A stretch of DNA of 64,000 nt, taken from the NCBI GenBank assembly GCA_002163135.1, contig MAAN01000021.1, forward strand, positions 1 through 64,000. The letters are read 5' to 3'. The DNA is from Alphaproteobacteria bacterium 46_93_T64 (lineage in GTDB: Bacteria > Pseudomonadota > Alphaproteobacteria > Sneathiellales > Sneathiellaceae). Positions 8,569 through 18,334 of this stretch are shown here, in pieces (the first letter of the stretch is position 1; each line of letters opens with the position of its first letter). A program made the translations under genes and the position numbers. The notes beneath the pieces are model-generated. The model saw nothing but the letters and a program-made list of their open reading frames with translations, had not been told where the DNA came from and made no database searches.

Positions 8569-9312
8569 TTAAGCTGCGCTAATTTCCGCATATCCTTTTT
8601 CCTCTAACTCTAGAGCCAATGATTTATCACCGGATTTTACGATTTTACCATCTGCCAAAACATGAACAAAATCTGGAACGATATAATCGAGCAAACGCTG
8701 ATAATGAGTAATAATCAGTGCAGAACGCTCTGGGCTACGCAAGCGATTTACACCCTCCGCAGCAACCTTCAAGGCGTCGATATCAAGACCTGAATCTGTT
8801 TCATCCAGCAGCATAAGTTTTGGTTCCAGCAAAGCCATTTGAAGAACTTCGTTGCGTTTTTTCTCGCCGCCAGAGAAGCCAACATTAACCGCACGTTTCA
8901 ACATATCGTCCTTGATATCGAGTTCTTTGGTTTTCTCGCGAACGAGTTTCAGGAACTGCATGGCATCGAGTTCTTCTTCGCCGCGGAATTTACGCTGTGC
9001 ATTCAGCGCTGTTTTCAAAAAAGTGGCTGAGGCAACACCCGGAATTTCAACCGGATATTGAAACGCGAGAAAAATCCCACTGCACGCACGCACATCTGGA
9101 TCCATATCCAGAAGGTTTTGTCCATCATACATGACAGAGCCGCCCGTAACTTCATACCCATGACGGCCTGAAAGGACATAAGACAGAGTGCTTTTACCAG
9201 CACCATTTGGTCCCATAACGGCATGAATTTCACCAGAATTTATAGTGAGATTGATACCTTTTAAGATTTCTTTGCCGCCAACTTCAGCGCGCAGGTCTTT
9301 GATTTCTAACAT
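8569..9312 (-). CDS. sufC: SufC, Fe-S assembly ATPase
   Basis: This 247-residue soluble ABC-type ATPase drives conformational change of the SufB-SufD scaffold. Walker A GPNGAGKS lies at 34-41, the signature [10 protein letters not shown] near 148-157 and Walker [13 protein letters not shown] just after. No membrane domain exists in the operon, as expected for Suf. It sits between sufB and sufD with gaps of about 40-55 bases. Confidence 0.96.
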   Translation of the reverse strand: MLEIKDLRAEVGGKEILKGINLTINSGEIHAVMGPNGAGKSTLSYVLSGRHGYEVTGGSVMYDGQNLLDMDPDVRACSGIFLAFQYPVEIPGVASATFLKTALNAQRKFRGEEELDAMQFLKLVREKTKELDIKDDMLKRAVNVGFSGGEKKRNEVLQMALLEPKLMLLDETDSGLDIDALKVAAEGVNRLRSPERSALIITHYQRLLDYIVPDFVHVLADGKIVKSGDKSLALELEEKGYAEISAA

Positions 9313-9366
9313 GATCTAGCTCTTGATCTAAAAAATTATACTTACTGGCAGAATGCCAGACAAAAA

Positions 9367-10836
9367 TTAACCCACGCTACCTTCGAGGCTGATCCCAACC
9401 AGCTTCTGCGCTTCGACTGCAAACTCCATGGGCAGTTTCTGTAAAACTTCTTTACAGAACCCATTTACGATCAGCGCCATGCTTTCTTCTTCGGAAAGTC
9501 CACGTTGCTGACAATAGAAAAGTTGTTCTTCACTTATTTTTGAGGTTGTTGCCTCATGTTCAATTTTTGCAGTACGGCTTTGGTTCTCGATATATGGCAC
9601 TGTATGAGCACCGCATTTATCGCCGATTAGCAAACTGTCGCATACTGTATGGTTTCTTGCATTTTCAGCCTTTCGGCCCATACGTACCAAACCGCGATAG
9701 GTGCTTTGTGCACGACCCGCAGAAATACCTTTGGAAATAATTGTACTGGATGTGTTTTTACCCAGATGGATCATCTTGGTTCCAGTATCGGCCTGCTGCA
9801 GATTGTTCGTGATGGCGATGGAATAGAACTCGCCTACAGAATTATCGCCTTGCAAAATACAGGATGGATATTTCCATGTAATGGCGGATCCAGTTTCCAC
9901 TTGTGTCCAGGATACTTTTGAATTCACACCGCGGCATGCCGCACGCTTGGTCACGAAGTTATAAATACCGCCTTTACCGTTTTCATCGCCGGGGTACCAG
10001 TTTTGAACGGTTGAATATTTAACTTCTGCATTATCCATGATGACCAGTTCAACCACAGCAGCGTGAAGTTGGTTCTCATCGCGCATTGGCGCGGTGCAGC
10101 CTTCAAGATAGCTCACATAGCTTTCGTCATCTGCGATGATCAAAGTACGCTCAAACTGACCGGTTTGTGCCGCATTGATCCTAAAATAGGTGCTAAGCTC
10201 CATCGGGCAGCGAACGCCTTTTGGTATGTAGACGAAAGATCCATCGGTAAAGACAGCACAGTTTAAAGCGCTGTAAAAGTTATCTGTATATGGAACGACA
10301 GATCCCAAATATTTCTTCACCAGTTCTGGGTGATTTTTGACAGCTTCTGAAATTGGGCAGAAAATCACACCTTCTTTTTCAAGGCGCTCGCGAAAAGTCG
10401 TCGCCACGGACACACTGTCAAACACAGCATCTACGGCCACATTGGGGGCGCCTTCAACGCCAGCTAAAACTTCCTGCTCCTTCAGCGGGATGCCCAGCTT
10501 TTTGTAAACTTCCAGAATTTCTGGATCGACCTCATCAAGGCTTTTCAGTTTATCTTTCTGTTTCGGTGCGGAGTAGTAATAGATATCCTGAAAATCGATT
10601 TCGGGATAATCAACTTTAGCCCAAGAAGGTTCTTCCATTTCCAGCCAGTAGCGGTACGCTTTTAATCGCCATTCAAGCAACCATTCAGGCTCGTCCTTTT
10701 TGGCAGAGATGAAGCGAACAATATCTTCACTCAAACCAATAGGGGCGGTATCGGCTTCAATATCGCTAACAAAACCGTATTTGTATTTTTCAGAAACAGA
10801 TGCAACCTGTTCTACAGTTTCCTGGCTAACAGCCAT
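9367..10836 (-). CDS. sufB: SufB, Fe-S scaffold core subunit
   Basis: This 489-residue protein is the cluster-building core of SufBC2D. The family hallmark segments are present: [19 protein letters not shown], the beta-helix core, and near the C-terminus [19 protein letters not shown] with the cysteine that receives sulfur and the [11 protein letters not shown] strand. It begins three bases after the stop of the Rrf2-type regulator, so regulator and scaffold are clearly co-transcribed. Confidence 0.97.
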   Translation of the reverse strand: MAVSQETVEQVASVSEKYKYGFVSDIEADTAPIGLSEDIVRFISAKKDEPEWLLEWRLKAYRYWLEMEEPSWAKVDYPEIDFQDIYYYSAPKQKDKLKSLDEVDPEILEVYKKLGIPLKEQEVLAGVEGAPNVAVDAVFDSVSVATTFRERLEKEGVIFCPISEAVKNHPELVKKYLGSVVPYTDNFYSALNCAVFTDGSFVYIPKGVRCPMELSTYFRINAAQTGQFERTLIIADDESYVSYLEGCTAPMRDENQLHAAVVELVIMDNAEVKYSTVQNWYPGDENGKGGIYNFVTKRAACRGVNSKVSWTQVETGSAITWKYPSCILQGDNSVGEFYSIAITNNLQQADTGTKMIHLGKNTSSTIISKGISAGRAQSTYRGLVRMGRKAENARNHTVCDSLLIGDKCGAHTVPYIENQSRTAKIEHEATTSKISEEQLFYCQQRGLSEEESMALIVNGFCKEVLQKLPMEFAVEAQKLVGISLEGSVG

Positions 10837-10839
10837 AAT

Positions 10840-11325
10840 TTACTCCGTCACACTAAGACTGGCGTTAGACGCCGTTTTTGAATTCGCCCGCTTCGAAAGC
10901 GGGGCGGGAACTGGTTTAGACGTACCGTGGCTCATATCCGCCAAAGTTACTTCTTCCAACGCTGTATTAATTGCGCGATTGATCGTCTCCCAACCTCCGC
11001 GCATGGGGCAACATTGCTCAACAGAGCAGTCTTCGTGACTATCATCAACGCAAGATGTTACTGCAACCGGTCCTTCGAGCACTCGAACAATTTCAGCGAT
11101 TGAAATATCGTTAGGGGAACGATCTAGTCGGTACCCACCATGCGCACCACGAATAGAAGTGAGCAATCCGCTCTTGGCTAAAAGACGCAATATCTTTGCA
11201 GCGGTCGGTACTTTTAGCCCGGTATAAAGTGACAAATCAGGTGCGTTCATAACTCGCCCCTCGATATGTCCCATTTCGGACATAATCACGACCCCGTAGT
11301 CAGTCATTTTGCTCAGTTTTATCAT
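10840..11325 (-). CDS. Rrf2/IscR-family transcriptional regulator of the suf operon
   Basis: This is the first gene of the suf operon. The 161-residue protein has an N-terminal winged helix-turn-helix (about 1-65, with the family's GGYRL wing at 63-67) and three cysteine positions, C92, C100 and C105/C106. They line up with the C92/C98/C104 ligands of E. coli IscR, so it very probably carries a [2Fe-2S] cluster and senses Fe-S status. The C-terminal tail of about 40 residues is basic and Ser/Ala-rich. Autoregulation through the two GACTAAATT boxes upstream is inferred. Confidence 0.9.
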   Translation of the reverse strand: MIKLSKMTDYGVVIMSEMGHIEGRVMNAPDLSLYTGLKVPTAAKILRLLAKSGLLTSIRGAHGGYRLDRSPNDISIAEIVRVLEGPVAVTSCVDDSHEDCSVEQCCPMRGGWETINRAINTALEEVTLADMSHGTSKPVPAPLSKRANSKTASNASLSVTE

Positions 11326-11345
11326 AATAATCTAAATATAATACC

Positions 11346-11395
11346 AATTTAGTCCGGTTTAAATTATTTATAACAGACGAATTTAGTCTTGTATA
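11346..11395 (-). promoter_or_regulatory. Candidate suf operon promoter with two GACTAAATT operator boxes
   Basis: Read on the minus strand, GACTAAATT occurs twice, at 11388-11380 and 11354-11346, starting 34 bases apart and both sharing G two bases further on. A possible promoter TATACA (11395-11390), 17-base spacer, TATAAA (11372-11367) places the first box inside the spacer and the second just past the expected transcription start. That is a classic repressor arrangement. The likely ligand is the Rrf2/IscR protein encoded immediately downstream. The rest of the 293-base gap to 11618 holds nothing I recognise. Confidence 0.5.
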
Positions 11396-11618
11396 TAAAT
11401 TAACGCTGAATATACGCAAGTGTACAATGTGTCACACCTCAAAATATTGCAGCTCAACAAATTTTAAAATCCCAAATTTGAAACTTGAGAGTGGTAATTT
11501 AATCCACTTGAATGATCAGATAATGTGGATATCATACGCGAAGTTTGGAGAAACTGATAAGATACATGAAGAAATACATTTTAATTCAAAGCTTTACACC
11601 ACTAGTAGGTACTAATTA

Positions 11619-12716
11619 ATGCGCGCCTATATTCCTGATTTGACTGGATTTTTAAGCTGGCTTGATCTCGCTGGCCATAAATATGTTGTCCTTAGAGAGC
11701 CAGAAATCTATCGAGAAGGATTTCCTGCGCCGGGTAGCAAGCAAGATGTAGATCTGCTTGTAGACGATACAGGGCAGGAGGCCATCGAACAAAAATATGG
11801 TAAGGGTGTAAAGTGGGAAGGCGTAAAATGTGATATCTATTCTAGGTCTGGGCTTGGAAAAGGGGCAAATAACGGGCACCCATATTTTCCGTCCTCACTT
11901 GCAGATAGAATTCTTGAAAACAGGGTGATGTACGAAGATTTGTTTTATGTGCCGGCACCGCAGGATCATTTTGACTCTCTCCTTTATCATATCGCCTACC
12001 AAAAGGGCGAAGGATCGCACGTCGGTTTTGATGACCCGAAAAATTTGAAATCCACAAAATATTATAAAGCGTTAAAGAACTTGAGTGAGACGGTAGGTGT
12101 AGAGATACCATCAACGCTATGTGATATGCACTGGTACTTAAAAGAGATTGATTGTGAAGTACCACTTGCTTGGCTACGGCTGGATGTAATGAAGAAGTTT
12201 GAAAGCCACAGAAAAAGCTTCTTTCAAGCTTGGCTTATGGACCATTTACCAGGAGAGTTCAATTTCTTCGTCATTCGCAAAACTGCCCGAAAACACGGAC
12301 GTGAAGCTGAAATAGTAAAAGTTCTGGAAAAGCATTACGAGGTTATGAAGGTCCTTAAATTGGGATTTATGGACCAAAAAATTAAAGCTCGAAAAATGCG
12401 TGGAAATAAGTGGCGTAATGGCGGCCCTCCCGTACTAGCCGTATTGCTATTTGACCCCGAACCGGGGGTAACAACCGAAGAAGATCGTAAAATCCACCCA
12501 TTTGTATTTAACGACAGGCAATTTTTTAAACGCGGATATCGAGAGCATTTCTTGAAATCTACTTCAGCGCATAGAAAAGCCAATCCTTTGCATTCGACTG
12601 ATAATGAAGCCGAGGCAATTGGCCATTTACCTATGTTTTTTAACAAAGATGAAGTGGCACAAATTCTTGAGGATCTAGATCTAAGGCGCGAAAAACTCGA
12701 GAAAGAAACAGGATGA
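11619..12716 (+). CDS. Uncharacterised protein with nucleotidyltransferase-like N-terminus, glycan cassette gene 1
   Basis: I do not recognise the family with certainty. The first about 90 residues start with a segment like GFLSWLDLAGHKYVVLRE and then KQDVDLLVDD. This resembles the strand and Asp pair of nucleotidyltransferase-fold proteins that act on sugars. The remaining about 270 residues are mixed helical with no secretion signal or membrane span, so the protein is cytoplasmic. Its stop overlaps the start of the kinase-like gene by four bases (ATGA), and a GT9 glycosyltransferase follows. A role in decorating a lipid-linked or LPS-core glycan is inferred from context only. Confidence 0.7.
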   Translation: MRAYIPDLTGFLSWLDLAGHKYVVLREPEIYREGFPAPGSKQDVDLLVDDTGQEAIEQKYGKGVKWEGVKCDIYSRSGLGKGANNGHPYFPSSLADRILENRVMYEDLFYVPAPQDHFDSLLYHIAYQKGEGSHVGFDDPKNLKSTKYYKALKNLSETVGVEIPSTLCDMHWYLKEIDCEVPLAWLRLDVMKKFESHRKSFFQAWLMDHLPGEFNFFVIRKTARKHGREAEIVKVLEKHYEVMKVLKLGFMDQKIKARKMRGNKWRNGGPPVLAVLLFDPEPGVTTEEDRKIHPFVFNDRQFFKRGYREHFLKSTSAHRKANPLHSTDNEAEAIGHLPMFFNKDEVAQILEDLDLRREKLEKETG

Positions 12717-13513
12717 GAAAGCTACGCCGTATCATCCGACGTTTTATTGCAGAATGGCGGATCAGAAAAAGACGTGAGGACGTTCGTAGATCAATAGAAA
12801 TAGAGCTGAAAACTTCCGTGAATTTTGTACGGTCGGGCTCGCGAGGATCAGACAGTATTTATCATGTATTATCCAATACAAATAAAAAATTAGCCGTCCT
12901 ACGTTTGATAAATCCCCATAGAAAACATAAAATTATTCCATCCGAAATGCCCTATCGTCTTATAAAAGGTGAAGAACGGATTGAACGGGAATTAACCTGT
13001 TACAAATTGGGTGCAGATAGCAATTTAACACCTGAACCTTTATGGAATACGAAGGATGCTCTGCTTTGTAAGTATAATAGTGGGCGTCCAATCCTAGACT
13101 TATTGCTTGATGGATCGTTGACCTCTGTAGAGGTGCTGGATAATGGTTGGGCCGCGCTTAAGCAACTGCATGAGCTTGGTATATCGCATATGGATGCTTC
13201 TGTTCAGAATTTGCTATATTGTTTTGATAACAAGCAGCGTTGTTTAGTGGATTTCGAATTTGGTCCGGCTGAGGAGTTAAATTTTGATACCCAATGCTTG
13301 TATGATTACCTTAGGTATCTTGAAAGCATGTTGAAATTCGTTGATACCGCAGCTTGCGAGCAAATTGCAGAATATATTTCATCCTCTGAGGTTATCTCAT
13401 TTTCTAATACCGAAAATAATTGTGTTGAAAGATTGAAACCCGCCCTCGAACGCCTAAGCCGTTCCGAAATTTTGTGGCCTGTCATAACGAATACGCGAGA
13501 AATCGTTGAATGA
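12713..13513 (+). CDS. Kinase-like protein (LPS/aminoglycoside kinase fold), glycan cassette gene 2
   Basis: The 266-residue protein shows a protein-kinase-like catalytic core. HMDASVQN near residue 159 fits the HxDxxxxN catalytic loop, and VDFEFG near 179 fits the metal-binding DFG-like segment. A very basic N-terminus (about 1-30) could associate with membranes. This pattern is seen in small sugar kinases such as KdkA-type LPS core kinases, so phosphorylation of a sugar is the best guess. It overlaps its upstream and downstream neighbours by four bases each, indicating tight co-translation. Confidence 0.72.
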   Translation: MRKLRRIIRRFIAEWRIRKRREDVRRSIEIELKTSVNFVRSGSRGSDSIYHVLSNTNKKLAVLRLINPHRKHKIIPSEMPYRLIKGEERIERELTCYKLGADSNLTPEPLWNTKDALLCKYNSGRPILDLLLDGSLTSVEVLDNGWAALKQLHELGISHMDASVQNLLYCFDNKQRCLVDFEFGPAEELNFDTQCLYDYLRYLESMLKFVDTAACEQIAEYISSSEVISFSNTENNCVERLKPALERLSRSEILWPVITNTREIVE

Positions 13514-14460
13514 AACGTACATTATTTATCACGTCAAATCGCCTAGGTGATGCTGTTCTTACAACGGGTGTGCTTAATCACTTGATTAATACAGAACCGG
13601 ATATTCCGGTCACCGTTGTTTGTGGTCATTTGCCAGCAGAAATTTTCCGTTCTGTGAAAGGGGTTGAGACGGTAATTCCTATTTCCAAACGCAAATACAG
13701 CCTGCATTGGCTGGATGCATTTAAGCAATTGGAGTTTGGCTACTGGCATAGAATTGTTGATTTTAGAGGAAGCCCACTCGGGTTCTTGCCTGCCCGTCAT
13801 CGCCATCTATGGAAAGGCGGCGCTGATCATATTCATAAGACCGAAGCTAATGCAAAAACCATTGGTGTGGATATTCCGTTGCCGCCTGTCATTAACGTTG
13901 AGCGTATGGGCTCAGAAAAATTAGAAGCACTGCCAACAGAGGGAAAAATCCTTGCGATCGCGCCGACCGCAAACTCATATAAAAAACAATGGCATTATGA
14001 GAATTTTTTAGCGCTTTCTAATGCTTTAACTGAAGCTGATGGTATTCTAGACGGCGCTAAAATTGTAGTCTTGGGTGCGCCAGGCGAAGAAGAACAGGCG
14101 ATGCCGGTCGTTAACGGTTTACCCAAGGACCGCGTTTTAAATTTTGTGGGAAAAACAACACCTTTGGAAGCTGCACAGGTTCTGTCACGTTGCGATCTAT
14201 TTGTTGGGAACGACTCTGGATTAATGCATACCGCTGTTGCTGTAGATATTCCGACTGTCGGCTTGTTCGGCATCGGTAAACCAGTCGTTTACCGCCCATG
14301 GGGCGAAAAAGCACTTTGCCTGATTGGGGATCCTGCAGGCGAGCAGATAACTCGGAACATGGAAACTGATGAAAGTGGAAATGATGTTATTCGAGAAACC
14401 TTGCCTTTAAATCATGTTGTGGCTGAAGTACAATCGTTCTATCGGGGATTGCAGCAATAA
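13510..14460 (+). CDS. Glycosyltransferase family 9 (heptosyltransferase-like)
   Basis: This 316-residue GT-B enzyme transfers a sugar, classically heptose, onto LPS core or another acceptor. Seen: an N-terminal Rossmann start (RTLFITSNRLGDAVLTT) and the C-terminal donor-site motif NDSGLMHTAVAVDIPTVGLFG around residues 236-256, characteristic of GT9. It ends the ATGA-coupled three-gene cassette. The exact donor and acceptor cannot be read from sequence. No other LPS core genes lie in the window, so the cassette stands alone. Confidence 0.85.
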   Translation: MKRTLFITSNRLGDAVLTTGVLNHLINTEPDIPVTVVCGHLPAEIFRSVKGVETVIPISKRKYSLHWLDAFKQLEFGYWHRIVDFRGSPLGFLPARHRHLWKGGADHIHKTEANAKTIGVDIPLPPVINVERMGSEKLEALPTEGKILAIAPTANSYKKQWHYENFLALSNALTEADGILDGAKIVVLGAPGEEEQAMPVVNGLPKDRVLNFVGKTTPLEAAQVLSRCDLFVGNDSGLMHTAVAVDIPTVGLFGIGKPVVYRPWGEKALCLIGDPAGEQITRNMETDESGNDVIRETLPLNHVVAEVQSFYRGLQQ

Positions 14461-14531
14461 ACTAATATTAACATGCTCCCTGACCATCTGAAGCTAGATG
14501 ACGCCGCGTAAATAATAAAAGGGAGAATAAA

Positions 14532-15311
14532 ATGAATGCGCTAGTAGGACATTACGACTGGTCGGCCTTGCTGGAAGGTTTGAATAAGTATTTACGGCTT
14601 CGGGCGACACCGATTGGGATGAAGCTGTTTGAAACGGTCGAAGAAATGGAAGCCATTCCACGCATTCGTCGCCCAGACGCTATTCATACTGCTGATCAAA
14701 TCGTCGGGCAGGCGTGCCGTCTTGGTTGGACTGTCGGCGCAACCGCGGACGATTTTGTAGGATCGCAATGCGGCGCTGTAATGGGACTGCACCCTCAAGA
14801 TGAAAATTGGAAAAAAGGCGAGCGTTATACCGGCGTGTGGTGGGAAACAGAAGAAGACACTCGCATTCATCAGGAGGAGATGACAGTTGTTCCTTATGGG
14901 AAATATAAAGCGATGGCAGTCTCCCCTTTGGCAACGGGCAAACTAGATCCCCCAGATATTTGTCTAATTTACATGACGCCGGCTCAGATGATCTTGTTTA
15001 TCAATGGCCTCCAATGGTCTGGATATAAAAAACTCGACTTTTCAGTTGTCGGAGAAAGCTCCTGCGCGGATAGTTGGGGCAGGGCGCTTTCAACGGGAGA
15101 ACCAAGCCTGTCACTCCCTTGTTTTGCTGAACGGCGCTACGGCGGGGTCATGGAAGACGAGCTTTTAATGGCGATCCCACCTGCATATCTACCGAAAACC
15201 ATAGAAGGTTTGGCAAAACTTTCTGCGAATGGCCTACGGTATCCTATTCCTCCGTACAGTGTTCAGAATGATGCACGGGCGGGACTTGGATTTAGCTATT
15301 CAAAGAAATAG
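14532..15311 (+). CDS. DUF169 family protein
   Basis: The 259-residue protein matches the DUF169 family, with the opening segment LNKYLRLRATPIGMKLFE and conserved cysteines in GQACRLGW and SSCADSWG. The biochemical function is unknown. Members are cytoplasmic and often found near redox or C1 metabolism, but nothing next to it here gives a clear hint. The start codon follows a good GGGAG ribosome site. It is separated from the glycan cassette by 71 bases and is probably its own unit. Confidence 0.8.
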   Translation: MNALVGHYDWSALLEGLNKYLRLRATPIGMKLFETVEEMEAIPRIRRPDAIHTADQIVGQACRLGWTVGATADDFVGSQCGAVMGLHPQDENWKKGERYTGVWWETEEDTRIHQEEMTVVPYGKYKAMAVSPLATGKLDPPDICLIYMTPAQMILFINGLQWSGYKKLDFSVVGESSCADSWGRALSTGEPSLSLPCFAERRYGGVMEDELLMAIPPAYLPKTIEGLAKLSANGLRYPIPPYSVQNDARAGLGFSYSKK

Positions 15312-15410
15312 ACACTGATCAGTATTGCAGGTGAGTACGTTCTTTGCGCATGTTACGCTTCAAAAAGAGAGCAAAGGCCCAGAAACTCATCTGCTATCTG
15401 AACATTGTGT

Positions 15411-16313
15411 TTAGCTGCCAATATGAGTTTTGCCGCGTTTTTTTGCGAGATCTATCTGTTTTTGACGCATTGCAAAGCGTTCTTTTTTCTTTTCCGTCAA
15501 ACCGTCGCTACAACGCGGGCAAGAAACACCTTTAATGTACAGCGGTGACTGTTTTTCTTCTTCAGTGATTGGGAAACGGCAGGCATAACACTGATCATAA
15601 GATCCTTTTTCAAGCGCGTGATTTACGGTGACGCGTTGATCAAATACAAAGCATTCCCCTTCCCAAGAGCTTTCTTCCTCGGGCACATCCTCAAAGTATT
15701 GAAGAATACCGCCTTCAAGGTGATATACCTCTTCAAAACCTTCTCGTAAGAGATAGGATGTGGATTTTTCGCAGCGGATACCACCGGTACAGAACATGGC
15801 AACTTTTTTATGTTTGTCTTTGTCCAGATTATTAGCGACATACTCTTTAAATTCACGGAATGTCGTCGTGTTTGGATTTAGGGCGCCCTTAAATGTTCCA
15901 ACTTCCACTTCATAGTCATTGCGCGTATCAACGAGCAAGACATCAGGGTCAGCAATAAGATCGTTCCAGTCTTTTGGTTTGATATAGGCACCCACCATTT
16001 TTTTAGGATCTGTCCCCGGCGCACCCAATGTCACAATTTCTTTTTTAAGGCGCACTTTCATTCGATAGAAGGGCCGCTCCTCATTGATCGCTTCTTTGTG
16101 AGAGAGGTTTTCAAGACGTGGGTCACTTTTTAAATATGCAAGCAGTGTTTTGATCTCTTCTTGCGTGCCTGCAATAGTGCCGTTTATTCCTTCTTCTGCC
16201 AAAAGCAGGGTTCCTTGAATATTATTATCCAAGCATGCTTTAAGGATTTTCGGTTGAAGCTCTTTGTAGTCGGGCAATGACACAAACTGATAAAGGGCTG
16301 CAATTACAAACAT
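15411..16313 (-). CDS. trhO: tRNA uridine(34) hydroxylase TrhO (rhodanese family)
   Basis: TrhO makes 5-hydroxyuridine at the wobble position of certain tRNAs using oxygen. The 300-residue protein has the N-terminal acylphosphatase-like domain (about 1-95), a rhodanese domain (about 120-215) with active-site Cys in [12 protein letters not shown], and a C-terminal Cys-rich tail with two CxxC-like pairs (QCYACRF and VSCPRCSD). The earlier family name is YceA/UPF0176. It appears monocistronic and points toward the DUF169 gene. Confidence 0.93.
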   Translation of the reverse strand: MFVIAALYQFVSLPDYKELQPKILKACLDNNIQGTLLLAEEGINGTIAGTQEEIKTLLAYLKSDPRLENLSHKEAINEERPFYRMKVRLKKEIVTLGAPGTDPKKMVGAYIKPKDWNDLIADPDVLLVDTRNDYEVEVGTFKGALNPNTTTFREFKEYVANNLDKDKHKKVAMFCTGGIRCEKSTSYLLREGFEEVYHLEGGILQYFEDVPEEESSWEGECFVFDQRVTVNHALEKGSYDQCYACRFPITEEEKQSPLYIKGVSCPRCSDGLTEKKKERFAMRQKQIDLAKKRGKTHIGS

Positions 16314-16507
16314 TTATATCTACTCTCTAAAGTGAAGGATCATGTCAAATATCTTGCGATCTCATCATTTTGTCTTAAACTTAATGGCCCTCTTATATAA
16401 AGCGAAAGCGGCTTTAGCAAGAGGTGGGCAGGAATGAAATTGCGAGGACCCATCGAAAATGCTAGAAGCCGGGTCTTGTAACGTAATTATTAACTTCTGG
16501 ATTGACG

Positions 16508-18316
16508 ATGGCTGCACCCATTCTAGCCTTACAAGACGCACGGATCACCTTTGGCGGAGGAGATTTGTTCAACAACATTTCCCTTGGCGTTGAACCGGGA
16601 ATGCGGATCGCCCTTGTTGGCCGCAACGGATCAGGTAAATCCACTCTTTTGAAGGCCATTGCAGGGGATATTGAGCTTGATGGCGGGGATCGCTTTGTTC
16701 AGACCGGTACGCGCGTCGGATACTTGAAGCAACAACCTGAAATCATTCCGGGCCGTTCTGTGTATGAACAAGTATTGCAAGGCTTGCCTTCCGAACTTCG
16801 TCAGGACGGGATGGACCACAGTTATTTAGTTGATCAGGTGTTGGATGGTATCGGCATTGACGGGGATCGATTGCTAGAGACGCTATCCGGTGGAGAAGCA
16901 CGGCGGGTTTCGCTCGCAGAATCTCTTGTATCAAGTCCAGATGTTCTATTGCTCGATGAGCCTACAAACCATTTGGATATTAAGACAATTCTCTGGTTGG
17001 AAGAAGAACTCAAGTCGTATAAAGGCGCCTTGATGATCATCAGCCATGATCGTCAGTTTTTGAAAAACCTGACAAACAGGCTTTTCTGGTTGGACAGAGG
17101 TAAACTGAGAACGCACGGCAAAGGCTTTGCCGCCTTTGACGAATGGTCAGAGGAAATCCTGCGTTCGGAAGAGGTTGAACTCAAGAAACTCGATAAACGC
17201 ATCGCAGAAGAGACCGACTGGTCCCGCAAAGGGATTACAGCACGGCGCGCCCGAAACGAGGGACGTATTCGGAACCTTCACAAACTCAGGGCTGAACGGG
17301 CGGAACGCACAACACGCGTTGGCAATGCCAAACTTGAAGCCAGTGCAGGAGAGAAAAGCGGTAAGATTGTTGTGCAGGCGACAGGCATCAGTAAATCGTT
17401 TGAAGATAAAACGATCATCGATAATTTCTCCACAAAAGTAATGCGCGGTGATCGTATCGGTATTATTGGGCCAAATGGGGCAGGTAAGACCACATTGCTG
17501 AAGATGCTGATGGGGAAACTTCAACCTGATATAGGTCAAGTGAAGCTTGGCACCAACCTGACAGCCGCTATTTTTGATCAGCAACGGGAAAGTCTTGATC
17601 CGGAGGAGAGCCTCTGGGATACGCTGGCGGATCCCGCTAGTGGGCAATTATTGGTTCGCGGTGAAGTGCGTCACGTAGTGGCCTATTTGCGCGATTTCCT
17701 GTTTGATGAAAAGCAGGCTAAAAGCCCTGTAAAATCTCTCTCCGGCGGTGAGAAGAACAGACTGCTGCTGGCCAAATTATTGGCAAGGCAAAGCAATTTT
17801 CTTGTGCTTGATGAGCCAACCAATGATTTGGATATGGAAACCCTTGATCTGCTCCAGGACATGTTGAGTAGTTACGACGGTACGTTGATTGTGATTAGTC
17901 ATGATCGTGACTTCCTCGATCAATTAGTGACATCTATCATCGCCGTTGAGACAGACGGTAGGGTCGACGAATATGTTGGCGGATATATCGATTATGTTCG
18001 CCAGAAGAAGAATTTGGAAAAGCCAAAGGCACAATCCAAAAAGGCTGCTGTTGCTGCCGAAAGACCGAAGCAAGTACGTGCAAGACTGACCTACAAGGAC
18101 CAACGTGATCTTGGACGCTTACCAGACCTGATCGTCGAGCTGGAAAACCGGATTACTGCTCTTGAAAAGGAAATGGCAGATCCTGAACTATTTACCAAAA
18201 ACCCAGATAAATTCCAAAAAACTCTAGACAATTTGACTGGGGCTAAGTTGGAGCTGGAACAATCCGAAGAACGCTGGTTAGAACTTGAAATTTTACAAGA
18301 TGAGCTTTCTAACTGA
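16508..18316 (+). CDS. ABC-F family ATPase (Uup-like)
   Basis: This 602-residue soluble protein has two ABC ATPase domains in tandem. Walker A motifs are GRNGSGKS near residue 37 and GPNGAGKT near 325; there are two LSGGE signatures and two DEPTNHLD/DEPTNDLD Walker B-type motifs. A C-terminal coiled coil (about 540-600) is typical of Uup, which acts on ribosomes or DNA branch structures. The inter-domain linker is rich in Arg, as in ribosome-binding ABC-F proteins. A TTG two codons upstream (16502) is possible, but ATG at 16508 is preferred. Confidence 0.92.
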   Translation: MAAPILALQDARITFGGGDLFNNISLGVEPGMRIALVGRNGSGKSTLLKAIAGDIELDGGDRFVQTGTRVGYLKQQPEIIPGRSVYEQVLQGLPSELRQDGMDHSYLVDQVLDGIGIDGDRLLETLSGGEARRVSLAESLVSSPDVLLLDEPTNHLDIKTILWLEEELKSYKGALMIISHDRQFLKNLTNRLFWLDRGKLRTHGKGFAAFDEWSEEILRSEEVELKKLDKRIAEETDWSRKGITARRARNEGRIRNLHKLRAERAERTTRVGNAKLEASAGEKSGKIVVQATGISKSFEDKTIIDNFSTKVMRGDRIGIIGPNGAGKTTLLKMLMGKLQPDIGQVKLGTNLTAAIFDQQRESLDPEESLWDTLADPASGQLLVRGEVRHVVAYLRDFLFDEKQAKSPVKSLSGGEKNRLLLAKLLARQSNFLVLDEPTNDLDMETLDLLQDMLSSYDGTLIVISHDRDFLDQLVTSIIAVETDGRVDEYVGGYIDYVRQKKNLEKPKAQSKKAAVAAERPKQVRARLTYKDQRDLGRLPDLIVELENRITALEKEMADPELFTKNPDKFQKTLDNLTGAKLELEQSEERWLELEILQDELSN

Positions 18317-18334
18317 CTGCAAAAATATAAATTT

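Noticed and set aside
11427-11615. 62-codon plus-strand frame between the suf promoter and the glycan cassette
   Set aside because: No start context or family-like features; more likely leader or spacer DNA.
17147-17647. 166-codon minus-strand frame inside the ABC-F gene
   Set aside because: Fully antisense to a well-supported gene with canonical motifs.
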